From positions 868,001-932,000 of the forward strand of contig NZ_VFOA01000001.1 in the NCBI RefSeq assembly GCF_006715865.1: a stretch of 64,000 nt of DNA. Direction: 5' to 3'. Below, piece after piece: positions 17,711 through 25,569 of the stretch. Below the pieces are notes generated by a model. That model worked only from the letters and a program-made list of their open reading frames with translations, searched no databases and was not told the DNA's origin. The position numbers were made by a program, and so were the translations under genes. Source of the stretch: Cellulomonas sp. SLBN-39 (GTDB lineage Bacteria; Actinomycetota; Actinomycetes; Actinomycetales; Cellulomonadaceae). How positions within the stretch are numbered: position 1 is the stretch's first letter; each line of letters starts with the position of its first letter.

Positions 17711-17808
17711 CGCCAGCAGTGCGGACGTCGCCCGCCGCTCCTGCTCCTCCGCGCCGTTGATCCCGACGTCGGGATCAGACGTGCCTCATGCCAGCTCTCC
17801 TCAGCCAT
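17711..17808 (-). other. out-of-frame 5' segment of the PD-(D/E)XK gene
   Basis: ATG 17808 sits just behind AAGGGGGAG and reads Met-Ala-Glu-Glu-Ser-Trp-His-Glu-Ala-Arg-Leu-Ile-Pro-Thr-Ser-Gly before drifting out of frame. Shifting by one base there gives Ile-Asn-Gly-Ala-Glu-Glu-Gln-Glu-Arg-Arg, which runs straight into the long frame. The shift falls inside a perfect 18-bp palindrome (17759-17776). It may be a real mutation or a base-call error. Confidence 0.6.
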
Positions 17809-17894
17809 GACTCCCCCTTGACCAGCAAGTCTGCCGACACGAGAGCTGCCGGTGCGGGACCTCACGGGTGAATTGTGAGCAGGGAGTCGAGCGA

Positions 17895-18311
17895 TCAGGC
17901 CGGGGCCAACGCGGTCGAGGTCGTGGCCCGCTGACCGGTAGCCACCCCCGACGAACGGGCTGCGGCGGCGAACCCGGCTGTCGCCAGCACGGCGGCGGCG
18001 GTCCACCCGCCGACGATCGCGCGAGCACGGCCGGTGCACTCGAGCCGGTCCTCGAGCGGGACGTCGGCCGTTGCCATCGTGGGGCCGTCGACCACGTCGT
18101 CCACGGCCATGGGAGCCATGCACTGGGTGCCCCGGACGACGACCGTCGCCGACGAGTACCACGCCGCCGCCAGCAGCGTGGCGGCGCACACCGCGGTCAC
18201 GGCCAGCAGCCTGCGCGACGCGCGTCTGCGCGACACCAGGACGACGCCCACGACCAGCACCACGAGCGCCAGGACCAGGAACAGCACCGGGAGCAGCGCG
18301 ATCGCTCTCAC
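17895..18311 (-). CDS. small membrane protein of unknown function
   Basis: A 138-residue protein from GTG 18311, preceded by GGAG at suitable spacing. Hydrophobic segments lie near residues 2-22, 33-52 and 100-120. The loop between the second and third helix is acidic and contains Cys residues (Thr-Gln-Cys-Met, Leu-Glu-Cys-Thr), suggesting an extracytoplasmic disulfide. No family was recognised. Confidence 0.65.
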   Translation of the reverse strand: MRAIALLPVLFLVLALVVLVVGVVLVSRRRASRRLLAVTAVCAATLLAAAWYSSATVVVRGTQCMAPMAVDDVVDGPTMATADVPLEDRLECTGRARAIVGGWTAAAVLATAGFAAAARSSGVATGQRATTSTALAPA

Positions 18312-18440
18312 CGGGGACTCCGCGCGCGAATCACCTCGGCAACGTACAGGTGCGACCGCGGTGCCGTCGTCCTTGCCTCGAGCCGCATGTGGCTGCGACC
18401 GCCCGTACCCACGGACGAGACGCGGCCCTACGGTCGATGC

Positions 18441-18770
18441 GTGACCACCTCGTTCCCGCTCCTGCGTGATGCCCTGACGAACCTGGCACTGCCGCCGGAA
18501 CGACAGCGGCAGGCGCTTGCCGGGACCGTCGTCCCGGACGAGCTCGCCCTCGATCTCGACAACGCTGTGCGCAGCCTCGACGACGCCATGGAGCGCGCCG
18601 GCATCCAGCTCGCGCCCGCGGTCGTGGCAGCCGTCGAGGAGCTCAACGACAGTCTTGCGGCGCCACCCGCGGATGACCTCTGGAACGACGTAGCCCTCGC
18701 CCAGCACCCTGCGTGGATCGCAGCCCGCCGGCGCGCCGCCGAACTCCTCGCGCAGATCCCTCCTGCATGA
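18441..18770 (+). CDS. small helical protein of unknown function
   Basis: A 109-residue soluble, mostly helical protein. GTG 18441 is six bases after TACGGT (18429-18434), so the message is probably leaderless. No membrane segment, metal site or catalytic motif is visible. The C-terminus (Ala-Trp-Ile-Ala-Ala-Arg-Arg-Arg-Ala-Ala-Glu-Leu-Leu) is a basic amphipathic helix. It lies between the frameshifted nuclease-like gene and a repeat array, so it may be accessory. Not recognised. Confidence 0.6.
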   Translation: MTTSFPLLRDALTNLALPPERQRQALAGTVVPDELALDLDNAVRSLDDAMERAGIQLAPAVVAAVEELNDSLAAPPADDLWNDVALAQHPAWIAARRRAAELLAQIPPA

Positions 18771-18789
18771 CGAGGCCGCACACCGTGCC

Positions 18790-18881
18790 AGCAGTCTCCG
18801 AGGCCGACGCACGGCAGTTCCGGCGCTCAGGGCCTGGCAGTTTCGGAACTCGTGACCCGGCAGTCTCGGAACTCGGGTCGC
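18790..18881. repeat. four degenerate direct repeats with exact 23-bp period
   Basis: Units start at 18790, 18813, 18836 and 18859, each beginning (A/G)GCAGT(C/T)(T/C)C. The two right-hand units share GGCAGTYTCGGAACTCG; the left-hand ones are decayed. Multiple GGCAGTTT-type repeats at about this spacing are typical of IS21-family ends. No transposase is nearby, so this is probably a remnant. Confidence 0.55.
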
Positions 18882-18948
18882 TGTCCCGTCCCCTCGGCGT
18901 CCCTCGGCGGCTCCGCCACCGTCAGAGTCGACTGCTCCAGCCCTGCGC

Positions 18949-19389
18949 TCAGGCTCCGCGTCGCAGCAGGGCCCCGATCAGCGTGAGTCCTCCGAGCGGC
19001 ACGACGGGGACCACGACGAACAGGCGCACCCAGACGGGCACGGCCGCGCACTCCTCGGTGAGGCATCCCCCCGCCACCACGCGCCAGAGCATCGCGATCC
19101 AGACGCCGACCAGCACCGCGGCGACGACCTTCGCGAGGGTGTCCCACCATCGTCTGCCCCGGGCGCGACGGGCCGCCACGACGTCGACGATCACCGCGAC
19201 GTACGCCGCAGCGAGCAGGAGACCCTCGGCGGGGATCACCCAGGCCCACGTGCGCACGACCGCGCTGAGGAACATCAGCACGTAGTCCGCGACGGCGAGC
19301 AGCACCACGGCGGCGAACACCAGCCAGACGGATGCCCAGAGCCGCGCGCTCGCGACCGTCAGGCGGTGCACGCCGACGTCGGTGCTCAC
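18949..19389 (-). CDS. four-helix membrane protein coupled to the FAD/Fe-S oxidoreductase
   Basis: A 146-residue membrane protein. Its GTG (19389-19387) overlaps the TGA of the upstream oxidoreductase gene by four bases, so its translation is coupled. Hydrophobic segments lie near 14-38, 46-70, 84-102 and 118-140. A Cys pair (Gly-Gly-Cys-Leu-Thr-Glu-Glu-Cys) lies in the loop before the last helix. Function unknown; it could anchor or serve the oxidoreductase, but only the coupling supports that. Confidence 0.7.
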   Translation of the reverse strand: MSTDVGVHRLTVASARLWASVWLVFAAVVLLAVADYVLMFLSAVVRTWAWVIPAEGLLLAAAYVAVIVDVVAARRARGRRWWDTLAKVVAAVLVGVWIAMLWRVVAGGCLTEECAAVPVWVRLFVVVPVVPLGGLTLIGALLRRGA

Positions 19390-22361
19390 GCCATGGGCCC
19401 GGCCGTGTCCGCGCGGTGCAGGTGGGAGGCCAGGAGCTCGGCGAGGTGGACGCCCTGGACGCCGGCGAGCTGCTCGGCCTGGGTGCGGCAGGAGTAGCCG
19501 TCGGCCAGGTAGACGTCGCCGGGGGCGGCGTCGCGCAGGGCCGGCAGGAGGGCACCCTCGGCTACGGCCACGGAGACGTCGTAGTGGCCCTTCTCCATGC
19601 CGAAATTGCCGGCGAGCCCGCAGCAGCCCGCGAGCGCGGAGAACGTGGCGCCGGCGGCGGTGAGGAGCTGGCGGTCGGGGGTGAAGGTCATGACCGAGTG
19701 GTGGTGGCAGTGGGGCTGGACGACGGCGGTGACGTCGGACAGGTCGGGCAGCTGCCAGCGGTCGCCGGGGCCGATCGGGGCGGGGGCGGTGAGGAGCTCG
19801 GCGAGGGTGCGGGTCTCGCGGGCGACGGCGACGGCGCGGGGGTCGTCGGGCAGCAGGTCGAGCAGGTCGCTGCGCAGCACGGCGGTGCAGGAGGGCTCGA
19901 GGCCGACGATCGGGATGCCGTTGACGGCGAACGGGCCGAGGACCTCGAGCAGGTGGGTGAGCTGGTGGCGGGCGCCGTCGAGCTGGCCGGTGCTGATCCA
20001 GGTGAGACCGCAGCAGGCGTCGTGGTCGGGCACGAGGACGTCGTAGCCGGCGTCGCGGAGCACGGCGACGGCGGCGTGCGGGACGGTCGGGGCGAGCGTG
20101 TCGCTGAAGGAGTCGGTCCACAGCAGCACGGGCGGGCGGGCCTGCGTGCCGGTCGTGGCCGGGGTCCCGTCGGTGCCGGTGGTGGTGGCGGGCAGCTCGA
20201 CGGTGGTGGCGTCGCGGGCGCCGACGACGCGCACGTCGCCGGAGCGGCGGCCGGTCTGGCGGGCCCAGGCGCGGAACGGCACGGGGGCGAACCGGACCAT
20301 CTTGCGGCGGGTGTCCATGCCGCCGAGGGCGAGGACGGCCTTGGCGACGGGGCGGATGCCGAGCACGGTGTTGGCGAGGGCGGCGAGGCCGGGCACGCCA
20401 GTGACGAGGCGCGCCCAGCGGGGCAGCCACCCGAGGGCGTAGTGGTTCACGGGGCGCAGGCGGCCCTGGTAGGTGCGGTGCAGGACCTCGGACTTGTACT
20501 GGGCCATGTCGACGCCCGCGGGGCAGTCCGAGGAGCAGGCCTTGCAGCTCAGGCACAGGTCGAGGGCGTCGTGGACCTCGGGCGAGGACCAGCCGCGCGA
20601 GACGAGCGTGCCGTTGGCCATCTCCTGCAGCACGCGGGCGCGGCCGCGGGTGGAGTCCTTCTCGTCCTTGGTGGCCTGGTACGACGGGCACATGAACCCG
20701 CCGGTGGCGCGGGTGTCGGCGCGGCACTTGCCGACGCCGACGCAGCGGTGCACGGCCGTGGTCATGTCGCCGCCGTCGTGGCCGAACGAGAAGCCGGTCG
20801 ACGCGAGCAGGGACCTCGCGGCGGGGCGGCGCAGGTCCGCGTCGAGGGGCGCGGGGCGCACGAGGACGCCGGGGTTGAGCAGGTCGCGCGGGTCGAACAG
20901 GTCCTTGACCGCGCCGAACAGGTCGATGGTGCGGGCGGAGTACATGACGGGCAGCAGCTCGGAGCGGGCGCGGCCGTCGCCGTGCTCGCCGGACAGGGAG
21001 CCGCCGTGCGAGGCGACCAGGCGGGCGGCGTCCTCCATGAACGCGCGCAGCGGGTCGCCGGAGCGCTCCATCGGCATGTCGATGCGCAGGTGCACGCACC
21101 CGTCGCCGAAGTGCCCGTACGCGAGGCCGTCGACGCGGTGGTCGGCCATGAGTGCCTCGAGCTCGCGCAGGTACCCGCCGAGGCGCGCGGGCGGCACGGC
21201 GGAGTCCTCGAACCCGGGCCACGCCTGCGCGCCGGACGGGGTGCGGCCGCCGAGCCCGGCGCCGTCCTCGCGGATCCGCCACATGGCTGCGGCCTGCGGC
21301 CCGGGCGGGAACACCCCGACGGCGTCGGTGCCGGCGTCGGCGGCGAGCGCGCGGGCCGTGGCGAGGGCGTCGTCGAGGGTCTCGCCCCCGACCTCGACCA
21401 TCAGCCAGCCCGCCCCGGGCGGCAGGTCCGGCACGGCGGACGCGCCCTTGACGCGGCGGACCACGTCGACGAGCCGGGCGTCCATGCCCTCGATGGCCAG
21501 GGGCCGGTGCGCGAGCAGCGCGGGCACCGCGTCGGCAGCCGCCGGCATGTCGGGGTAGCCCAGGACGACGAGCACGGGCGCCGCCGGCACGGGAACGAGC
21601 CGCACGGTCGCACCCAGCAGCGTGACGAGGGTGCCCTCGGTGCCGACGAGGGCCTTGGCCAGGTCGCTGCCGCCCTCGGGCGTCAGGTGCTCCAGGGAGT
21701 ACCCGGACACCTGCCGGGTGAACCGGCCCAGCTCGGTGCGGATCACGTCGAGGTGCGAGCGCACGAGGGCGTCGAGGCCGGGCAGGACGTCGAGCGCACC
21801 CGCGCCGGCGCGGGCGGTGAACCGCCGCCCGGTGCCGTCGACGACGTCGAGGTCGACCACGTTGTCCGCGGTGCGCCCGAACGCGACGGCGCGCGGCCCG
21901 CACGCGTTGTTGCCGATCATGCCGCCGAGGGTCGCGCGCGCCTGCGTCGACGGGTCGGGCCCGAAGCGCAGCCCGTGCGGTGCCGCGGCGGCCTGCAGGT
22001 GGGACATGACGACGCCGGGCTCGACGCGGGCCGTGCGGGCCTCGGGGTCGATCTCCAGCACCCGGTTGACGTGCCGGGAGAAGTCGAGCACCACGCCCGG
22101 GCCCACCGCGTTGCCCGCCACGGACGTGCCGCCGCCGCGCGACGTCAGCGGCGTCCCGGTCTCCCGGGCGACCGCGAGCGCGGCCAGCACGTCGTCGGTG
22201 TCCCGCGGGAACACCACGACCTGCGGGACGACGCGGTAGTTGGACGCGTCGGTCGAGTACTCCGCGCGTCGGCGCGTGGAGTCGTCGACGTCCCCGCGCA
22301 CGGCGTCGCGCAACGCGTGCACGACGTCCCGGACGTCGGTGGTCCCTGTCGTCACAGCCAC
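19386..22361 (-). CDS. fused FAD-linked oxidase / Fe-S (GlcD-GlcF-like) 2-hydroxyacid dehydrogenase
   Basis: A 991-residue fusion. The N-terminal part (about 40-480) is a PCMH-type FAD domain with Ser-Arg-Gly-Gly-Gly-Thr-Ser and Gly-Gly-Met-Ile-Gly-Asn-Asn, then a FAD-oxidase C domain with Gly-Glu-His-Gly-Asp-Gly. The C-terminal part has a CxxCxxxCP ferredoxin motif (Cys-Leu-Ser-Cys-Lys-Ala-Cys-Ser-Ser-Asp-Cys-Pro) and CCG domains (Asp-Ala-Cys-Cys-Gly, Ala-Gly-Cys-Cys-Gly). Such fusions oxidise D-lactate, D-2-hydroxyglutarate or glycolate; the substrate cannot be read here. Start GTG 22361 is chosen because GAGACT lies six bases upstream. Confidence 0.9.
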   Translation of the reverse strand: MAVTTGTTDVRDVVHALRDAVRGDVDDSTRRRAEYSTDASNYRVVPQVVVFPRDTDDVLAALAVARETGTPLTSRGGGTSVAGNAVGPGVVLDFSRHVNRVLEIDPEARTARVEPGVVMSHLQAAAAPHGLRFGPDPSTQARATLGGMIGNNACGPRAVAFGRTADNVVDLDVVDGTGRRFTARAGAGALDVLPGLDALVRSHLDVIRTELGRFTRQVSGYSLEHLTPEGGSDLAKALVGTEGTLVTLLGATVRLVPVPAAPVLVVLGYPDMPAAADAVPALLAHRPLAIEGMDARLVDVVRRVKGASAVPDLPPGAGWLMVEVGGETLDDALATARALAADAGTDAVGVFPPGPQAAAMWRIREDGAGLGGRTPSGAQAWPGFEDSAVPPARLGGYLRELEALMADHRVDGLAYGHFGDGCVHLRIDMPMERSGDPLRAFMEDAARLVASHGGSLSGEHGDGRARSELLPVMYSARTIDLFGAVKDLFDPRDLLNPGVLVRPAPLDADLRRPAARSLLASTGFSFGHDGGDMTTAVHRCVGVGKCRADTRATGGFMCPSYQATKDEKDSTRGRARVLQEMANGTLVSRGWSSPEVHDALDLCLSCKACSSDCPAGVDMAQYKSEVLHRTYQGRLRPVNHYALGWLPRWARLVTGVPGLAALANTVLGIRPVAKAVLALGGMDTRRKMVRFAPVPFRAWARQTGRRSGDVRVVGARDATTVELPATTTGTDGTPATTGTQARPPVLLWTDSFSDTLAPTVPHAAVAVLRDAGYDVLVPDHDACCGLTWISTGQLDGARHQLTHLLEVLGPFAVNGIPIVGLEPSCTAVLRSDLLDLLPDDPRAVAVARETRTLAELLTAPAPIGPGDRWQLPDLSDVTAVVQPHCHHHSVMTFTPDRQLLTAAGATFSALAGCCGLAGNFGMEKGHYDVSVAVAEGALLPALRDAAPGDVYLADGYSCRTQAEQLAGVQGVHLAELLASHLHRADTAGPMA

Positions 22362-22456
22362 GTGGGCAGTCTCGCACCACCGCCCTGGGACCCCGGCACC
22401 CCGTCCACGTGGCGTCGTCGCGCGCGGGGCTCGCCGTGCGCGGCTGGCGGCGCAGG

Positions 22457-22690
22457 TCAGGCCGGGCGCGACGCCACCGGGCAGCCGGCGCACGCGGGCC
22501 GGGGCGTGCAGGTGCCGCAGGTCGCGCCGACGGGGGCGAGCGGGAGGCGGCCGGTGCGGGCGGCGTGGTCGAGGACGACCTCGACGAGGCCGACGTCGAC
22601 GCCCAGCGACCGGGCGACGCGGGCGGGGCCCTCGCCGGCGGCGGTGCGGGCGAGGACCGCGTCGAGCAGGGCCCCTCCCCCGCGGGTCAC
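22457..22690 (-). CDS. feoC: FeoC-like winged-helix protein with four-Cys motif
   Basis: A 77-residue protein whose GTG (22690-22688) overlaps the feoB stop by four bases. Residues 1-50 form a small winged helix (Ala-Arg-Val-Ala-Arg-Ser-Leu-Gly-Val-Asp). The tail has Cys-Gly-Thr-Cys-X6-Cys-Ala-Gly-Cys, a possible Fe-S cluster or metal site. FeoC proteins regulate or stabilise FeoB. Position at the end of feoAB supports the name more than sequence does. Confidence 0.75.
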   Translation of the reverse strand: MTRGGGALLDAVLARTAAGEGPARVARSLGVDVGLVEVVLDHAARTGRLPLAPVGATCGTCTPRPACAGCPVASRPA

Positions 22691-24669
22691 AGCAGCGCCC
22701 CGACCTGGAAGACGACGACGGCGAGCACCCACGCGACGGCGAGCTGCACGCCGACGCCGCCGAGGGTCCACCGCAGCCCGAAGAGGCGGCGCTGCTCGGC
22801 GACGGTGGCCAGGCACGGGGTGTACGCGAGGGTGAAGACCATGAACGCAGCGGCTGCGGCGCCGGGGTGGCCGCCGGAGGTGCGCTCCAGCGTGGCGCGC
22901 AGCTGAGCGCCGAGGTCGCCGGGGTGCGCGGGGTCGGCCGGTTCGGCGACGGCGTAGGACTGCGCGAACGAGCCGACGACGACCTCCTTGGCGACGAACC
23001 CGGTGACGAGCGCGGCGGCGGCGTGCCAGTCGCCGAACCCGGCAGGGGCGAACGCCGGGGCCATCGCCGCGGAGACGCGCCCGTACGCGGAGTCCTCCAC
23101 CGGCACGTCCCCGAACGCGTGCCCGCCCGCCACCGGCACGGCCAGCAGCAGCCACATGGCGGTGAGGGTGACGACGACGACGCGCCCGGCCCGCGTGACG
23201 AACGACCGCACGCGCGCCCACGCGGCGGCGGCGATCGCCCGGGCGCGCGGGCGCTGGTAGGCGGGCAGGGCGAGCACGAGCGGCTCGCGGCGCAGGTCGC
23301 GGAACGCGGTGCGACGCATCACGAGGCCGCCGAGCACGACGAGCAGCACGCTGGCGAGGTACATGACGAACACGGCGGTGCCCGCCCGCCCGGGGAAGAA
23401 CACGCTCCCCATCAGCACGTACACGGTCAGGCGGGCCGGGCACGACGTCCACGGCACGAGCATCCCGACGAGGAGGCGCTGGCGGGCGTGCGGGAGGGTG
23501 CGGGTGGCGGCCAGTGCGGGCAGGTTGCAGCCGAACCCGACGACGAACGGCAGCACGGCGCGCCCGTCGAGGCCGATGGCGCGCATGGCGCGGTCGGCGA
23601 CGAACGCGGCGCGGGCCAGGTACCCGGAGTCCTCGAGCAGCGCGACCGCCACGAACATCAGGGCCATGAGCGGCACGAACGTCAGGACCGTGCCCACGCC
23701 GGCGAGGACGCCGTCGACGAGCAGCCCGGTGACCCACGCGGGGGCGTGCGCGACGCCGAGCAGCCACGTGACGGCGGGGGCGAGGCCCTGGCCGACCAGC
23801 ACGTCGACCGCGTCCATCAGCGGTGCGGCGGCCGCGGTGGAGAGCTGGAACAGCGCCCACAGCACGGCGAGCAGCACGGGTACGCCCGCGGCCGGGTGCA
23901 GCAGCACGCGGTCGGCACGGTCGGACCAGGTCAGGACGGGCTCGGGCGGCGGGCCCGCGACGGCGTGGGTGACGTCGTCGACCCACGCGAACAGCGCCTC
24001 GACGTCGTCGGGGTCGCGGGGCGGGCCGTCGGGCACCGGTCCCCGGGCCTCGCGGTCCCCTGCGACGGGCCGGGGCGCGGCCGCCGAGGCGAGGCGGGCT
24101 GCGACGACGTCGCGCAGCGCCTCGACGCCCCGGCCGCTGCGCGGGTGCACCGGCACGACGGGCACGCCCAGCCGGGCGGCCAGCACCTCGACGTCCGCGA
24201 CGACTCCGCGGTCGGCGGCGACGTCGACGAGCGTGAGCGCGGCGACCACGGGCACCCCGCGGGCGACGACCTGGGCGTACAGGGAGAGCGACCGGGCGAG
24301 GGCGCCGGCCTCGAGCAGCACCACCACGAGGTCGGGGCGGCGCAGGCCCTGCGCGCCCGTGACCGCGGCGGCCGCGACCTCCTCGTCCGGCGTGCGGGCC
24401 AGCAGCGAGTACGTGCCGGGCAGGTCGACGACCTGGGCCGCCCGCCCGCCCGGGGCCACGCCCCGCCACGAGCCGACCTCGAGCTCGACGGTGGTGCCGG
24501 GGGCGTTGACGACGCGCTGCCGCCCGCCGGTGACGGTGTTGAACAGCGACGACTTGCCGACGTTGGGGCAGCCGACGAGGACGACGAGCGGCTCGTCGAG
24601 CGTCGCGACGGCACCCGTCGGGGTGGCGGAGCCCGTCGGCGCCGGGCCGCCCGGCTCGTGGCAGCTCAC
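22687..24669 (-). CDS. feoB: ferrous iron transporter FeoB
   Basis: A 660-residue Fe(II) importer. The N-terminal G domain has G1 Gly-Cys-Pro-Asn-Val-Gly-Lys-Ser-Ser and G3 Asp-Leu-Pro-Gly-Thr-Tyr-Ser. The membrane part contains two Gate motifs with conserved Cys (Gly-Phe-Gly-Cys-Asn-Leu-Pro and Tyr-Thr-Pro-Cys-Leu-Ala-Thr) and about eight to ten helices. The G4 element is atypical (Thr-Leu-Val-Asp-Val). GTG 24669 overlaps the feoA stop by four bases. Expected to run when Fe(II) is available under low oxygen. Confidence 0.96.
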   Translation of the reverse strand: MSCHEPGGPAPTGSATPTGAVATLDEPLVVLVGCPNVGKSSLFNTVTGGRQRVVNAPGTTVELEVGSWRGVAPGGRAAQVVDLPGTYSLLARTPDEEVAAAAVTGAQGLRRPDLVVVLLEAGALARSLSLYAQVVARGVPVVAALTLVDVAADRGVVADVEVLAARLGVPVVPVHPRSGRGVEALRDVVAARLASAAAPRPVAGDREARGPVPDGPPRDPDDVEALFAWVDDVTHAVAGPPPEPVLTWSDRADRVLLHPAAGVPVLLAVLWALFQLSTAAAAPLMDAVDVLVGQGLAPAVTWLLGVAHAPAWVTGLLVDGVLAGVGTVLTFVPLMALMFVAVALLEDSGYLARAAFVADRAMRAIGLDGRAVLPFVVGFGCNLPALAATRTLPHARQRLLVGMLVPWTSCPARLTVYVLMGSVFFPGRAGTAVFVMYLASVLLVVLGGLVMRRTAFRDLRREPLVLALPAYQRPRARAIAAAAWARVRSFVTRAGRVVVVTLTAMWLLLAVPVAGGHAFGDVPVEDSAYGRVSAAMAPAFAPAGFGDWHAAAALVTGFVAKEVVVGSFAQSYAVAEPADPAHPGDLGAQLRATLERTSGGHPGAAAAAFMVFTLAYTPCLATVAEQRRLFGLRWTLGGVGVQLAVAWVLAVVVFQVGALL

Positions 24670-24941
24670 GAGGCGTCCGTCGTCGCCGGGGACGTCGTCG
24701 TGGACGGCGCGGCGGCGGGCTGCGTGGCCTCCACCTCGACCCGCCGCGCCGTCGCCGCGTCCAGCCCGAACCGGTCGGCGCCGAGCGCGACGACGAGACC
24801 GCCGGCGACCGTGCGCTGCACGACCCGCACCCGCGCACCGGGCCGCAGCCCCAGCTCGTGCATGCGGTGCCGCACGGCGTCGTCGAGGTCGACCGAGACG
24901 ACGCGGGCGTCGGCGCCCGGCCCGCAGGTGCACAGGTCCAT
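24666..24941 (-). CDS. feoA: FeoA family protein
   Basis: A 91-residue SH3-like protein that works with FeoB. Conserved core: Arg-Met-His-Glu-Leu-Gly-Leu-Arg-Pro-Gly-Ala-Arg-Val. An unusual N-terminal Cys-Thr-Cys and a C-terminal Thr/Ala-rich tail flank it. ATG 24941 lies six bases after TACGGT on the minus strand, so the feoABC message is probably leaderless. No DtxR/IdeR-type palindrome was obvious just upstream, although TAGGAGAGGCAAGCCTCACC (24952-24971) contains the AGGCAAGCCT core often seen in IdeR boxes. Confidence 0.93.
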   Translation of the reverse strand: MDLCTCGPGADARVVSVDLDDAVRHRMHELGLRPGARVRVVQRTVAGGLVVALGADRFGLDAATARRVEVEATQPAAAPSTTTSPATTDAS

Positions 24942-24951
24942 GGGTCGACCG

Positions 24952-24971
24952 TAGGAGAGGCAAGCCTCACC
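24952..24971 (-). promoter_or_regulatory. possible IdeR/DtxR iron box upstream of feoA
   Basis: AGGCAAGCCTCACC (24958-24971), just upstream of the feoA -10 box, contains AGGC-AA-GCCT, a palindrome like the middle of IdeR/DtxR boxes, and the site continues as a T(C/T)A(C/G)CCT-like half. Position and gene function fit iron repression of feoABC. The match to the 19-bp consensus is partial. Confidence 0.4.
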
Positions 24972-24993
24972 TCATGGGACCGAGGTCCCGCCA

Positions 24994-25022
24994 CCGGGGC
25001 GCGCGACCGGCGCGCGCCCCGG
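24994..25022 (-). terminator. hairpin terminator after osmC
   Basis: CCGGGGCGCGC (24994-25004) pairs perfectly with GCGCGCCCCGG (25012-25022) around a 7-nt loop. It starts seven bases past the osmC stop on the minus strand and isolates osmC from the feo promoter. Confidence 0.75.
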
Positions 25023-25028
25023 CAGGAC

Positions 25029-25469
25029 TCAGGACTCGAGCGCGGCGTCGAGCATGATCTGCGTGCCGGTCAGGGCCTTGCTCACCGGGCACGTCGCCTT
25101 CGCGGCCTCGGCGGCCTCCGCGAACCCGGCGGCGTCGATCCCCTCGACCTCGCCGCGGACCGTCAGCGCGATGCCGCTGATCCGGAACCCGCCGGCCGGG
25201 TCGGGCTCGAGCGTGACGTCGGCCGAGACCTCGAGGGACTGCGGCACGCCGCCCTTCTCGCCCAGCAGGGCCGAGAGCTGCATGGCGTAGCAGGACGAGT
25301 GCGCGGCCGCGATCAGCTCCTCGGGGCTGGTGACGCCGCCGGCCTCGTCGGCCGCGCGGCGCGGGAACGAGACCTCGTACGTGCCGACCTTCGAGCTGGT
25401 GAGCTCGACCTGGCCGGACCCCTCCTGCAGCGTGCCGTTCCAGGCGGTGCGAGCGGTACGCGTGGGCAT
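25029..25469 (-). CDS. osmC: OsmC family peroxiredoxin (organic hydroperoxide resistance)
   Basis: A 146-residue thiol peroxidase that reduces organic hydroperoxides. The two reactive Cys are present: one in Ser-Ser-Cys-Tyr-Ala-Met-Gln-Leu and one in Ala-Thr-Cys-Pro-Val-Ser-Lys-Ala. ATG 25469 follows TTGGAGG at good spacing; an earlier in-frame ATG (25493) has no ribosome site. Ends in Ala-Leu-Glu-Ser, the usual OsmC length. Single-gene unit. Confidence 0.93.
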   Translation of the reverse strand: MPTRTARTAWNGTLQEGSGQVELTSSKVGTYEVSFPRRAADEAGGVTSPEELIAAAHSSCYAMQLSALLGEKGGVPQSLEVSADVTLEPDPAGGFRISGIALTVRGEVEGIDAAGFAEAAEAAKATCPVSKALTGTQIMLDAALES

Positions 25470-25569
25470 GGCGCCTCCAAGGTTGTCGTCCAACGGGGTG
25501 CACCCGCCGACGCGGGCGCACGTCCCAACCTAGGCGCCCTCCCCCACGCGCGCGCCCGGTGCGGGAGCG

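Noticed and set aside
17711..17808. A separate 33-residue peptide gene starting at ATG 17808
   Set aside because: Its first 16 residues continue naturally into the downstream frame after a one-base shift, so it is more likely the true 5' end of that gene.
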